A stretch of 64,000 bases of DNA. Origin: Muricea muricata. Lineage: Eukaryota > Cnidaria > Anthozoa > Malacalcyonacea > Plexauridae. The notes under the pieces were generated by a model that saw only the letters and a program-made list of their open reading frames with translations, made no database searches and was not told the origin of the DNA. The stretch covers positions 5,562,201-5,626,200 of the forward strand of contig OY979726.1 in assembly GCA_963855995.1 (NCBI GenBank), in the 5' to 3' direction. The position numbers and the translations under genes were made by a program. Shown here piece after piece: positions 21,250 to 32,720 of the stretch. The first letter of the stretch is position 1; each line of letters starts with the position of its first letter.

Positions 21250-22311
21250 ATGGGATTTATATATACAGGAATAAATCCGCGATATTTTAGTCCAAAACTG
21301 ATGGGAGATTTCGAGAAAAACGTCATCGGAAAATTTGATTGTTATGGCGATCAAGCTAATGTGGGCACCCGCTGGAAGAGATGGCTTCAAAGCTTTGAAT
21401 TGTTTGTTGACTCCCAAGGAATTCTTATCGCCGAAGGATCAGAAAGAAACAAACAACGACGACGAGCACAACTCCTCCACTACGCTGGTCCTGACGTACA
21501 AGATATATTTTATACACTCGAAAATACTGGCGAAGCTAATGACTATGCCGCCGCTGTTAATGCCCTTAATGCATATTTTGCCCCGAAAGTGAACTCCGCC
21601 TATGCTCGACACACATTTCGCCAACTCCAGCAGAATGCAAATGAGACCGTTTCACAATTTGCTTCACGGCTTAAACGATACGCTAAAGACTGTGACTATG
21701 GCACAGACACGGATAATCAAATTCGCGATGAAATTCTTCAGAAATGTAAATCAAATGATCTGCGCCGGAAACTCTTGGAAGAAGGCGCGGGTCTGACCCT
21801 TGCCCAAACACTAGAGTTGGTCCAGCAATGTGAAAAAGTCGAAGCCCAAATGGCCTCTCTATCGCTTCAATCAACCCAACACAGCAGCAGCAATGACCAC
21901 CCGGTCAACCGAATTGCCCCAACTACCAACAGTCGTGATCAGCGTCCTCTGAATTTGCGTAGGCCCCGCGTGATACCACAGAAGGAAAGTACATGTTATC
22001 GATGTGGCAAAACAGGCCACTATAGTCGAGATCCAACCTGCCCAGCTCGCGGCAAGACCTGTAGCCACTGTGGTGGTCCCAATCACTTTGCGGCTGTATG
22101 CAAATCACAGTCGAGTCCCACCAGCAGAGTATACCTTGTCCACCAGATGTCAGGTGATGAATCCGAGGATGAGCCCGCCTTTGCATTCCACCTAAAAGAT
22201 TCCAGCAACCGAGGACCCACTGTTAAAGCCAACATCGGTGGTGTTGACATGCAAATCCTTGTTGATTCTGGGGCAACTAAAAACATTGTTGACGTAACCA
22301 CATGGGAATAG
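21250..22311 (+). CDS. gag: Gypsy-1 Gag with zinc knuckles and protease start
   Basis: The first ATG after the primer-binding site is at 21250. The retroelement Gag region (LLHYAGPDVQDIFYTL, FRQLQQNANETVSQFASRL) is followed by two zinc knuckles, CYRCGKTGHYSRDPTC and CSHCGGPNHFAAVC. The aspartic protease motif is ILVDSGATKNIVD. A TAG at 22309-22311 interrupts the protease, whose frame continues to about 22540 with a second-half LLGHETATLLGVL block. It packages element RNA in the family; this copy cannot make a full polyprotein. Confidence 0.75.
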   Translation: MGFIYTGINPRYFSPKLMGDFEKNVIGKFDCYGDQANVGTRWKRWLQSFELFVDSQGILIAEGSERNKQRRRAQLLHYAGPDVQDIFYTLENTGEANDYAAAVNALNAYFAPKVNSAYARHTFRQLQQNANETVSQFASRLKRYAKDCDYGTDTDNQIRDEILQKCKSNDLRRKLLEEGAGLTLAQTLELVQQCEKVEAQMASLSLQSTQHSSSNDHPVNRIAPTTNSRDQRPLNLRRPRVIPQKESTCYRCGKTGHYSRDPTCPARGKTCSHCGGPNHFAAVCKSQSSPTSRVYLVHQMSGDESEDEPAFAFHLKDSSNRGPTVKANIGGVDMQILVDSGATKNIVDVTTWE

Positions 22312-22542
22312 TTAAAACAGAATCGCATCCTTTGTGAATCTAAAGTTGCACAGAGACACAAAAAGCTTTATTCTTATGCATCCACCACACCGTTACAAGT
22401 GAAAGGTACTTTTTCCACCACTGTGAAAATCGGGCCTAAGGAAACCACTGCTGAATTCCTAGTAATCTACGGCAAAGGAACACCTCTCCTTGGACATGAA
22501 ACCGCCACCCTTTTGGGTGTCCTTAGAAATGGCCCGCTCATC
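22312..22542 (+). pseudogene. Gypsy-1 protease remainder after in-frame stop
   Basis: Reading on in the same frame past the TAG gives retropepsin C-terminal sequence ending LLGHETATLLGVLR. In related elements this leads into the linker before reverse transcriptase. Here it runs straight into the foreign coiled-coil segment. Confidence 0.6.
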
Positions 22543-22850
22543 TTAGCTGTCTCCAGTGTCGAAGAAGAGCTTGCTAAACGTGAAGATGAAATAGAACAAG
22601 AAGTACTTAGCAGAGTTGAGGAGGCTAAATCAGTAATGGAAATACAAATACTAGAGGAGTTTGAGAAAAAGAGATCAAAAGAACAAGAATTCCAACAGAA
22701 GAAGGAGAAGCAAGAACGGAAAGAACGTGAACGATTAAAAAAATAATTGAGTTAAAGAATGTTGAAATCGATGAAATGAAATGTAAACTAGAGGAGGAAA
22801 GGCTTTTCATGGTTGCAGAAAAGAGGCAATTACTTGAGGGAAAACGCAAC
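22543..22850 (+). other. ARGLU1-like coiled-coil segment inside Gypsy-1
   Basis: A roughly 100-codon Glu/Lys/Arg-rich stretch continuous with the protease frame: SSVEEELAKREDEIEQEV, SRVEEAKSVMEIQILEEFEK, ending KLEEERLFMVAEKRQLLEG. The order and wording match the coiled-coil half of arginine- and glutamate-rich protein 1 (R.VEEA..IME.Q.LEELE, then LAEE.L.MVEEQRK.), as I recall that family. No retroelement enzyme motif is present. One base is missing in an A-run near 22737-22744, shifting the frame inside the segment. There are no introns, as expected for capture from a spliced transcript. An unrelated coiled coil is the alternative. Confidence 0.55.
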
Positions 22851-23207
22851 ACACAGGGAGAAATTATCAAAACCGATAATGGGCCACAGTTAAAGGCTGC
22901 AGAGTTCAATGCTAAGTATTGCACCGCCAATTGCATCACACATGAAAGGATCATGCCTAAGTGGGCACAAGCCAATGGGGAGGTGGAGAGGAAGCATCGA
23001 TCCATGGAAAAGCGGAAGAACGAATTGCAAAAGTATGTCACAAAATACCGAGGACTTCATCAAACAGCAACAGGAAAGAGCCTAGCAGGGCTGATGTTCA
23101 ACCGCTATGCGAAGGGAAAACTACCAGACCAAGGCAAGCCTACCACAAACGCCACCCGGGGAAGCAACAAGCGCGGCAAGAGACAAGAAAGTGCCGCAAA
23201 GGGATGA
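22851..23207 (+). pseudogene. Gypsy-1 integrase C-terminal part
   Basis: Integrase blocks: IKTDNGPQLKAAEF (second catalytic Asp), CITHERIMPKWAQANGEVER (catalytic Glu), KYVTKYRGLHQTATGKS and MFNR. The N-terminal zinc finger and first catalytic Asp are missing. About 10 residues between MEKR and ELQKYV also appear deleted. It is non-functional alone. Confidence 0.7.
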
Positions 23208-23347
23208 TGACTGTGTTACAAGATTTTAAGCTCACTCTGAGCTGTCAAAACAGTCGGACAGATCATTAGTGACATTATTTTATTTTCTAAGAGTGTTGTT
23301 GACATTGTTTTAGTTTGATGTAATTAGTTTACTAAAAGAGGGAGGGA

Positions 23348-23405
23348 TGTAGTGTTTGGGTTACCTGTGCACGGCATGTTTTGGAGAGTTGAGACAATAA
23401 ATAAA
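23348..23405 (+). repeat. 3' LTR of Gypsy-1, truncated
   Basis: It starts TGTAGTGTTTGGG like the 5' LTR, with a one-base insertion (TTACCTG versus TTACTG), and matches up to AATAAATAAA. Then LINE sequence begins. Confidence 0.7.
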
Positions 23406-25900
23406 ATGTCCTGGATGGAATATCAAATAATGTTGTATCTGTTGGGAATACAACTATCTATTTAATGGTGATTAAATCACGGTTTTGCATCAACTGTTTG
23501 ATATTGGAATTAATCCAAGGAACAGGGGATCTTTTAATACGTTTATGCCTTATTGGAGCATGATCGTCTAAACTGTATCAAAATTTGTTTTCCAAAACTT
23601 GCAAGCCAGATTTTGGTTCTCAAAATTTTCAATGTTTTCCGAGGGCACATTTTAGATAAAAAAAATGTTCTGCCACAAAAAGTTTAAAGTTTCGTACTTC
23701 CTTTCTAATTTCTTGACGCTCTAGAGGAACAAACGTTCGCACAATATAGATTATATTATGGTTGGACATACCATTATGAATCACTCCAGATTTGGCAATA
23801 TTATTTGTATCTTTAGTGAATGCTAAATCTATTATAGTATAGACAATTTATTTGTTACACGTGTTGGCTCTAAAATCAATTGTTCCAACTGGTAAACAGA
23901 TGACAAGAATACAATTTTCTAGTGTGGGGTTCAATTTGATCTTTCAAATAATCACAATTGATATCACCCAAAATGATTAGCTCCTTATTTTTGCAATCAC
24001 ATCTTTCGACAAAGCTATAGCTATACTCTGCAAAGAAATTAATGGATGCACTAGGCGGTCAGTACCATGTACCGACTAGAAAGGATCTGTTACAAGGAAG
24101 ATTAATTTGAACACAGATCATCTGAAGTTGGACAGGCACCAGATCGTGTCGAATTGTATAAGACAGATTTTCTCTTACATATAGGGCAACTCCTTCTCCA
24201 TATCTGGTTCGATCTTTTCTCACCAAAATGTATCCGGGAATATATATTTCCGTCAGTAACCGAGTCATCAAGCTTGGATCCATTTATAGCCAGTATTTCC
24301 AAGGGTGTAATCATTGACATATATCGTATCTCATCTATATGCATGACTATATTAGCTATTTATATTGATACACGCAAATTCGAAACCTCGGATATTAGCA
24401 ATATCTTATAGAGGCGATTTATTGTTGTCTTCGGTAAGATCATGCAGGTCAGTTTCTACTCTTAATTTTTGCTGACTTATGTTCCTCTGTTGTTCCCTAA
24501 CATCATCAACATTCCTCCCAGTTGTTTTAGTAATAACATTTGAAAACCCTGCTCACCAAAATTTCCCATCTTGACGGTTGTTCCCAGACTGTGGCCTCAA
24601 AAATTTGATGAATCGAGTGGCCAAGAGTGAGGATTCTTTACCGTTCAATTGCAGCTTGCTTCCATTTAAACATGTTTTGTCAATAGCCAAATTATCTGTG
24701 TGTGCAAAGTTATTGTTTACGAATAGACTCTAATGTTTTTTGCAAGATCGTGTATTTTGGTAACACAAACATCAGCAGAATCAGTGACTAGGTTGTTTGT
24801 TCCACAATGAACAACAACATGAGATGGATTTCATTTAGCACGCATATCGCCAGCGGCTTTGTTAATTTCATTGCAGGTTTTTCCTGGATACGTGTACTTG
24901 TGTACCGTTCTTCGGAAAAGTTTATTGGGATCGATATGTTTTATTATTGAGTCACCAATAAGAATAATTGGTCTATGATTGTTTAATTTGTCATTATCTG
25001 AATATTCTTTGCTGCTATATTGCCCGGTTTGGCGTTGTTGTGTGTGTTTGGGTTGTTGACTTACTTCAATATCTTGCCGACTAATTTCTGCGTATTGTGT
25101 TGGTTGTTCAAGCTGAGTAAGATCATGGTCAATGCTTTCAACTGATTCAACGGAATGACAGGATAATCGCCTGCTTTGTTGTTTATTGGTATTTTGATGA
25201 GGGTTATCTTCTTGTTGGTCTCCGTATTAAGTTTTCTGGGGAGCTTTGCTGTGCTCTTTTGAGGATTGCTGATAATTATTAATCGGTTGAGATTGATTTT
25301 GAATAACTGTCTTGTGTTTTTTGGGAGGATTCGTCGATATTAATTGGTTAATTAGAGCCGTTGTAATCCCCTTCGTCAATTAGCGATTCATATCTACAGT
25401 ACTGTAGTGTGCAAATAAATGTTAGATGTATTTAGTCTTTCTACTTGATTAGTATAATCACGATCAGTTATATTACTTTTGATATATTTTGCCATCTTAG
25501 GGAATTACTGTCGACATTTCTGTAATATTTATCTTGAGCAATTAGTCTTGCTGCCAATTGTGTATTGCAGTTCTTCAATTTTTACTACTTTTTGTTCAAG
25601 GTTAGTTATATGCTGTTTATAATCACTTATCTCTTTTAGAATCCGCCAATATAGAGCCCTTGATTCCCTATACATGTTTGGCCACTATTTAAGTCAGAAT
25701 TAACTGTAATTTCAGCTTTTAATGACACATTCAGGTCACTACATGAAACTTCCTCGACTCAGTTGTCGCCATTCGCAGAACGTCTAGTTTCACTTAATCG
25801 CTGATTGCTTGCTATTTTCTCTAGTAATATGTTCTCAAGTTTCTCACCTTCATACTCCTGAAATAAGATTGAAGCTGTATTGCTACAATACCTGATAGTA
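23406..25900 (-). mobile_element. LINE (CR1/L2-like), minus strand, truncated and decayed
   Basis: Read on the minus strand, ORF1 (about 25900-24450) contains a GDSL/SGNH-type esterase block. LIGDSIIKHI is near 24965-24940 and a VHCGTNNL block near 24810-24790. The apurinic-type endonuclease follows: LAINGSKLDDSVTD, IYIPGYILVRKDRTRYG.GVALYVREN, ILGDINC-type and SDH blocks. It stops before reverse transcriptase (WINSNIK block near 23500) at the Gypsy-1 3' LTR. Many stops and frameshifts are present. It is related to the plus-strand LINE at 27.5-31.6 kb, with which it shares layout and motifs. Confidence 0.65.
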
Positions 25901-25919
25901 ATACTTCCCGATAATTCTT

Positions 25920-27470
25920 TAATAAACAATTTTAGGTGCCCGCTAGCCGCCGACCAATGTTCTTTTAACTGTAAAAATTTGTTGCAACAAAATTTTGTAG
26001 AGTTTCAAGGCTTCCCACCCATTTTAGCTTCCCTTTCTCGACATCAAGCTGATGTATCACAATGTTGTTTAGGACATCGACCGATGAGATATTAACATTT
26101 TCCTTAACTGTTGAGTTGCATGTGCTGTCCGCTATCTTCGCCTTTTGAGCTTCGGGCTTCCGTATGTACGGGCAAATGTACGAGCTTCGGGCTCCCGTAT
26201 CAATCAAAGCCCGAGTAATGAATCAACAATATCACAGGGAAAACGCCTTCGCCAACACCACTTGCAATTGGGGTCACAACACGACTTTCTTTGTCCCATC
26301 ATGACTTCACTTGTCGCGTATTGACATATGGTGCCTCTTATGGCATATTTGGCATAATGACTTCTTTGTCATTTTTCTGCTCGGTGGGTGCCAATAGCGC
26401 AGTTGAAACATTTTGTGCCAGGATTTTTTCCGTACAGCAGAAGTAGTAACTTTGTGGCCATCAACTCCTTTGTGTTCCCGGCTCTCACAGTCCAAGCAGC
26501 CTCGAGGTTTATCACCTTTATTGGTTAAGAACATTCTCTCACGAACAAGACGCTTATTGGTTTGCTCATCATCACGACCAACAACAACAGCATTTCTTCG
26601 AATCCACAGACGCAATGCCTCAGCTAACTTATCTAAATCCCAGTTTTCCCACTCACCGTCCGATCTTACTAAGTCTCCTCCTATGGCTAACAACTTATCC
26701 AGAGTTATTATAGTGAGCCCCTAACCTCGTCTAATTTCCCGAGAGACTGCAACGACTGAACACAGTATGTTAGGTTGCCACTAAATTCAGCGATTTTTCT
26801 TGCGTTTGCTGATGAAATAAGGGGTAGACTTATAATTTCCTTCACATAGGCTTTAACTATCACCGATTCGTTCCCGTACTTTTCGTTTAGTATTGCTTTC
26901 GCTCGATTGTATCCTTCATTTGTCAATGGTAAAAATTCCACTTCACGCCTCACGTTATCAGCCAAAAATTTCCGAAGTTAAGAAATTTAAAATTTCGGGA
27001 TTCCCAATGATAAAGAAAATTTTATGATCCAATCAGGGATAACCCGATTTCTCGATTAATTCATTATACTGCCACCTGATCCGCGGCCAATCGGTGTAAC
27101 TGCCATTAAATTTTCATATATCTAGCTTAGGAAGTTTTGTTTCACTGGCTTTACCTTAATTGCGCTTGCCGTTCCATTTCGAGTTTCTTTTAACTTCGAA
27201 TAGCTTAACCTCGTACTTCATTTGCTACTCATAAATGTTTCTCTCTTTCTCTTGTTTGTAGCTGTCCCACCATTCTTCTAATCGCTTTGTCTGGTCATCG
27301 GCCTTCAACAGTTCCGTCTCAATGGTTTTGTTCCACTCCGTAATAGTTTCTTCCACTTCGTTTTCTTTAATTTTCGAGGACTCAAATTCCATTTGCGACT
27401 TCTCGACCTCTGCTGAAAATGTTTTCAACGACTCTATTTGGCGACAAAACCTGCTAAATTAACCAACCAT
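25920..27470 (-). mobile_element. BEL/Pao LTR element fragment (gag and protease)
   Basis: On the minus strand, Gag pieces occur at 27428-27225 (coiled coil, EEWWDSYKQEKE) and 26965-26708 (FLPLTNEGYNRAKAIL, EKYGNESVIVKAYVKEI, KIAEFSGNLTYCVQSL). A third at 26693-26307 gives WENWDLDKLAEALRLWIRRN, zinc-knuckle remnants and CQICHKRHHMSI. The protease piece at 26207-25965 begins IDTGARSSYI. These match Pao-type Gag-protease order. Reverse transcriptase, integrase and LTRs were not found. The zinc knuckle is damaged and frames are interrupted. Confidence 0.6.
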
Positions 27471-27557
27471 AACTGTGTTTGTGTATTAAATGTTATATTT
27501 TAGTAATTCTGCTACTTTAACAACCTAAGTGATAGGCATTACAACAAATCAGAAGTT

Positions 27558-28850
27558 ATGTATGAAGTAAATTCTAAGTTTGAGAGCTACACAGAAAGCG
27601 TTAATAAAAAACTATATAGTCTCGCAGAAGAAATTTCAATTATAAAAGAAAAAAAGATAATAAAGCTTACGCTATTATTGTTCTCGAAGAAATCGTTACT
27701 GATCTCAAGAAGGAAAAGGATGAACTCAACCGAGAAAACGATGAACTAAAGGGAAAAAACAAAAACTTATTTCAATCCCTGTCAGACGTAAGAGCTAAGG
27801 TTATCGAACTCCAAGACGAGAAATCGAGCCTTGTAACTGCCATGAAGTTGTTGCAACGTGAACATGTTTTGAAAATTGAAAACTTAAAAGCTGAAAATAC
27901 GAACTTAAAATGTGCTGCAAGATCGCTACAAGAAGACATTGATAAAAGTAGAAGAGAAAAGCAGGAATTCACTAAAGTAACACAACGTGGCAATACTGCA
28001 TCTAAAGGACCTGCAACTAAAAGACCTGATGCTTCCACTTTATATCTGTCAAAGAACCAGTACGAAGTTATAAGGGACAGTGACCAGGAGAGAGAAGCAG
28101 TAGTATCTGCATCGGAGGGCGTTGACTCAACGGGACGGACAATGGCATATCAACATGAAGACATTGAAAGAGATACAAGCTTGCATGAACTGTAAGGATG
28201 GAAAAGCCACAAACTCTGAAGCTGGAATATCCAAAAAGATTCCGGATAGTACTGACTCAAACACAAAAAATGGAAAACATAAATTAAATATTCTACTTAT
28301 TGGCGATTCCATGATTAAAGACATATAAACCCACATAAGCTCTCTAAAAGCTCAGTCAGGAAGTTAACTTACCCAGGAAAGAGAGCAGAGGAAATTACAA
28401 GCCAGGTTTCGTCGGCTTATATCAATGTCCCACCTACAAAGTTAATCATTCACGCTGGTACTAACAACTTAATAACTGAGTCCAGCAAAGAATGCTTTGA
28501 TAATATCCAGCTCCTGAGCTCGAAAATAAAGAACATGTTTAAGGACACCAGAATTGCGATATCGAGTCTAATAACAAGAAAGGATACCGATGTATCATTA
28601 AAAATTCAACAAACAAATGAGCTACTAAAAGCCCTGCCAAAAAGAGGGTTATACATATATTAAAAATGGAAACATAGATGCGACTTGCCTAAATGGCTCC
28701 AATCTTCATCTTAATGCGAAAGGCTCAGCGATACTGGCTGTTCGCTTCATTAAATTTCTAAGAGGACGTCACCCACGATCGAGCAGTATGGGGGGTTTTC
28801 CGATGTAATTTCGTCAGCTGGGGGAGCAGCTGAAAACATTGATTATACCG
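27558..28850 (+). pseudogene. LINE ORF1: coiled coil plus SGNH esterase domain
   Basis: The ATG at 27558 starts a heptad-rich region that continues in a second frame (LKKEKDELNRENDELKG; LKAENTNLKCAARSLQEDI) to about 28190. The esterase follows in further frames: ILLIGDSMIKDI, LIIHAGTNNLITESS. Such esterases occur in ORF1 of CR1- and L2-type LINEs. Stops at 28326 and later, plus several frame changes, make this copy inactive. Confidence 0.65.
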
Positions 28851-28984
28851 CAGAAGCCAAAAAAACAAACAAATCGATAAATAGTAAGATGTCTGACCCA
28901 GAAGGTAAAAAAGATTCTTGTTTGCATAAAATTAAAAATTTAAGAGGACTTAAAATACTTAACATCTTAGTAGTAGTCATTTAA

Positions 28985-29703
28985 GACAGGCTGATGAACT
29001 ATGTCTGATGTTACCTAACTCCAAAATTGATGTTTTCGCTGTAAATGAATCTAAAATTGACAGCTCAATTACAGATAATGAAATTAGTATCCCAGGATAC
29101 AACATGATTCGTATAGATCGAAATAAATATGGGGGAGGAGTGGTTGAGTATATTCGAGAGGTTCATTCTTTCAAAGAACGAAAAGATTTAAATTTAGAAA
29201 ATCTTGAAATGATTTGTTGTGAAATTAATAAACCACAAAGTAAGTCAACTCTAATTAGTGCATAGTACAGACTCCCCAACTCTAAAATGAAAATATTTGA
29301 TTCTTTTGAAATATTTCTCAAAAAATGTGATGTTGAAAGTAAGGAGTTGCTTATCATTGGTGACATAAATTGCAACATTCTCAAGTCACCGAGAGACTCC
29401 AACACTAATAAATTAATGTTTTTGACTGTGCTATACAACTTAGAACAACTCATTAAAGAGCCAACCAGAGTTACAAATACATTATCAAGTCTGATTGATT
29501 TGATATTAACTAATCAGCCCAATAACATTTCTAATAGTGGCGTTATTGACCTGGGAATGTCTGATCACAGCTCAATCTATGCGGTAAAAAAACAACAACA
29601 AGTATACCAAAATGTAGACAAACTCGATCTAAAGTTCGAAATTTTAAAAGATTTAATGAAACTGACTTTATCCAGGAACTATCAAGTATACCCTGGTATT
29701 TGA
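28985..29703 (+). pseudogene. LINE ORF2 endonuclease domain
   Basis: APE-type endonuclease blocks: VFAVNESKIDSSITDNEI, GYNMIRIDRNKYGGGVVEYI, a stop at 29263-29265, then LLIIGDINCNIL, TRVTN, SSLIDLILTN and GMSDHSSIYAV. The SDH catalytic triplet is kept. A frame change near 29640 leads into the linker (29700-29990). Confidence 0.7.
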
Positions 29704-30025
29704 TCACACAATTTTCAAACCCAAATGATTGTTGGCAAATCTGGGAATCCTTTTTTCTGGAAGTAGTTGACAAACATGCGCCTTTGTTTCATAAATATAT
29801 AAAAAGTAACCCTGTTGCCTGGATTAATTCTAATATCAAAAAACTTATGCGATCCAGAGGTTTTCGTAAAAAGAGGGCAAAAAGGTATAATTCTAGGGTC
29901 CATTGGGATAAATATAAATCAGAGAGAAATAAAGTCAATATAGAAATGAGAAGATCCAAAGCTGCCAACTATCAAACAAAAATTAAGTAGGTTCTCAAGC
30001 CAAAGATGTAAAAAAAACGTGGAAG

Positions 30026-31401
30026 TTGATCAATAACCTAATAGGTAAAGGCGGGAAATCAACCAATATTGCTGAAATTAATATTAATGACAATGTTTAT
30101 AGTGATCCTGAACATATTGCTGAGCATTTAAATGATTACTTTGTCAATGTTGGCCCTATCCTCGCCTCTCAATCAAAATGCTCATCACATTTCGACGAAG
30201 TACATTGCAATCCAACAGATGTAAATTCGAATTTCTATTTCCGCACGATTGCGGAAGCTGATATTATAAAAAGCATACAGAATTTAAAAGTATCTAAGTC
30301 AGCTGGGTTAGATGGGATACCGGCCAAATTATTGAAACTATCTTTCAATATTATTGCCCCATCCTTAACCTACATTTTCAATCTCTCAATCTAAACTGGT
30401 ATACTTATTGACGACTGGAAAAAGCCAGGGTGATACGTATTTACAAATCCGACGATAGAAGAAAATGTGACAACTATCGTCCAATATCTATTCTTCCCAT
30501 TATAAGCAAACTGCTTGAGAGGGAGGTATTTGGGCAGCTATATCAGTACCTAATAGGTAATTCTCTTCTTTCGCGTTTTCAATCGGGCTTCCGACCTAAA
30601 CATTCCACATTGTCCTTACTACCACAAATGAGCGATAACTGGTTAGAAAGTATGGACATTGGAGAAATAATAGGTTTAATTTCTGTGGATACTAGGAAAG
30701 CCTTTGACTCTATTGACCATAAAATTTTATTAAAAAAGATGCAAGAGCAGTTTGGTGTTCGAGTCCTGGAACTAAAATGGTCCCATTCCTATTTGACTAA
30801 TCGAACCCAAGTTTGTGTCGTTGACGGGCATACATCATCAGCCATGGAAATTATATGTGGGGTTCCACAAGGATCTATTCTGGGACCACTTATGTTCTTA
30901 TTATATATAAATGATCTCCCAGAATGTCTGCTAAATACAACTTCTGGCATGTATGCTGATGATACTCTAATATATGCATCTTCTGCTAGTTTCTCTGAAC
31001 TAGTATTAAAACTTAACCACGATTTAGAAAATATAGTCAAGTGGCTTTCTCAAAATAAATTACAACTTCATTCAGAAAAGACAAAAGTAATATTCATTGG
31101 ATCACCCTATAACTTAAGAAACAAAGTTGGCAATGAACAAGTAATGATAAATAATAAACCAGTAGCTCGTTATTCTTCGTTTCGATGTTTAGGGGTGGAA
31201 TTAGACGAACGAATGAGCTGGGAAAATCATATTGATTCAATATGTAAAAAAGTTTGGTCCGGTATTGGAATAATTAAAAGAATAAAACCGTTTGTACTCA
31301 AGGAAACTCTGCAGAATTTGTATAAGTCATTAGTGCTTCCATACCCAAACAAACCAAAGCAAACAGAATCTTTAAACATTTTTAAAAATCTAATATATTA
31401 A
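30026..31401 (+). pseudogene. LINE ORF2 reverse transcriptase
   Basis: The finger region (30026-30394) ends at a TAA in the KSAGLDGIPAKLLK block. The main RT (30430-31401) has YRPISILPIISKLLE, FQSGFRPKHST, SVDTRKAFDSIDH (motif A, second Asp intact), GVPQGSILGPLMF, MYADDTLIYA (catalytic YADD) and FRCLGVELDERMSW. It ends abruptly after SLVLPY with an unrelated tail. The catalytic residues are present, but the ORF is split and C-terminally truncated. Confidence 0.75.
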
Positions 31402-31692
31402 TGAATGGGTCTGAGTCAGAAATCGAATAGTGTTGTTTTTTAACATCTTTATCTTTACGTGTAATTTTTTAAAATATTTCTATAATGTTTGGTATTGTAT
31501 TCATATTTAATTTATTGTATCCTTAATTATGTAATTTGTGTGACGCCCCTCATGAAAATCATCCATGGATGATGAGGGAAGCGTGTTTAAATAAAGTTTT
31601 ACCTTTTTTTTACCTACCAACTGCGATCAAGGAATAGCCATCTCGCCAAAACTATCGCGAAAACTTTAAACAACTTGTGGCACTCCTTGCTG

Positions 31693-32720
31693 TTAAGCTC
31701 GAGAATGAACATCTCGAAAAATGTCGCGTAGAGAAACGTTTCCGTTGCGTTTTTCTGAAATATTGCTCAAAATATTCGTCCCAAGTTTGACGAAGCGCAT
31801 GTCAACATGAGAATACCTTTGCTGAAGCCGATGGGAATCAGGGTCCGGAATAAAAACGACAGTTTTCGATGGGAAGCTGCGATGGACCAAATTGGTGCCC
31901 ATTGAGAATGCAAGGTACACTAAGTCTTATGGATAACTAGAGCACCCAGTACTGTGCCATGTTGTCAATGTCTTGGAAAAGTCCGACGGCAAGGCCTTTA
32001 GATAAAGCGTGGATTGCAGATGTCGGAAAATATGCTGTACTTGCAATCGTGCCCTTCGTCATGCTATTTGCCAAATCGTCTTCAATACTTTGACTATGTT
32101 TGTGTTCACCACGTTTGATGTAGTGGTCATTATCGAGGGCAACTTCTGATGGTAAGGCGATCACTCGCGTCATTGTTGTCACTTTCTCCACGGTCTTGTT
32201 CTGGGGATTTTTTAATCACGGGGCTGTTAGACCCATAGCTGGGCCTGTGCCGGTTTTTCAACAACTGTGTGGTCGTCGAATCCCATTGACCGTGACTTGG
32301 TCCATTGTTGTGCAGTGATCTTTCGTTCACAACCTGTATGATCTGTTCGACCGTCAATATGCGAAAGAACCCAATAAAGATGCCAAGTTCTGCTAATGGA
32401 AAAACAGTGCTTATTTCCGTGTTGTCAAATACAGCCTTGAAATCCTTTTCAACAGCCAGCATCAACTCCATCATGCTACAGGCAAAAAAAGCACCACCGG
32501 AAAAGCAAGTGCTTAAACTGATCAGCTGTTTGCGTCGGAGGTCGCGAAGTGCTTGCCGATATGCGTCGCTCTGCGTCCGTTTTTGGTGATAGTAGTAGAT
32601 TACAGTAAAGGCGACAATCCAGCGATGAATTCGACAATATACAAGCCAGTCAGAGAGGTTATTTTCGCCACTAACGAATACGTAGTTGGTTATATTGTCT
32701 AATGTCTTACTTACCGTAGT
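31693..32720 (-). pseudogene. SLC39/ZIP-family zinc transporter relic, intronless
   Basis: An open frame of 196 codons runs from 32720 to the stop at 32130. It starts without an ATG and contains TM1-like WIVAFTVIYYY. Next come RKQLISLSTCFSGGAFFACS and MMELM (TM2), FPLAELGIFIGFF and ILTVEQIIQ (TM3), then a polar His-containing loop. A second frame (32191-31937) gives SAIHALSKGLAVGLFQD (TM4), and further frames give ALVIHK (TM5) and LAFSMGTNLVHRSFPSKT. This order matches ZIP1-3 transporters, which import zinc across the plasma membrane. The metal-site motif HSxFEGLAVG reads HALSKGLAVG. At least two frameshifts and the lost C-terminus suggest a processed pseudogene. Confidence 0.6.

Larger units (their letters stand above)
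21116..23405 (+). mobile_element. Gypsy-type LTR element, internally replaced (chimaeric)
   Basis: The 5' LTR is 21116-21237. It is followed by gag and protease, an ARGLU1-like coiled-coil segment where reverse transcriptase and RNase H should be, the 3' half of integrase, a polypurine tract (AAAAGAGGGAGGGA) and a 3' LTR cut off after 58 bp at the junction with a LINE. It is about 2.3 kb against a usual 4.5-5 kb. It is non-autonomous, with an internal stop and a frameshift. Confidence 0.75.
27500..31615 (+). mobile_element. LINE (CR1/L2-like), plus strand, nearly full length
   Basis: The order is ORF1 coiled coil, ORF1 esterase, endonuclease, reverse transcriptase and a 3' UTR. The 3' UTR has a stem at CCTCATGAAAATCATCCATGGATGATGAGGG and ends ATAAAGTTTTACC before a T-rich run. 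Frames break in ORF1, in the endonuclease (TAG at 29263) and after reverse transcriptase. The C-terminal domain after SLVLPY is missing. Confidence 0.75.
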
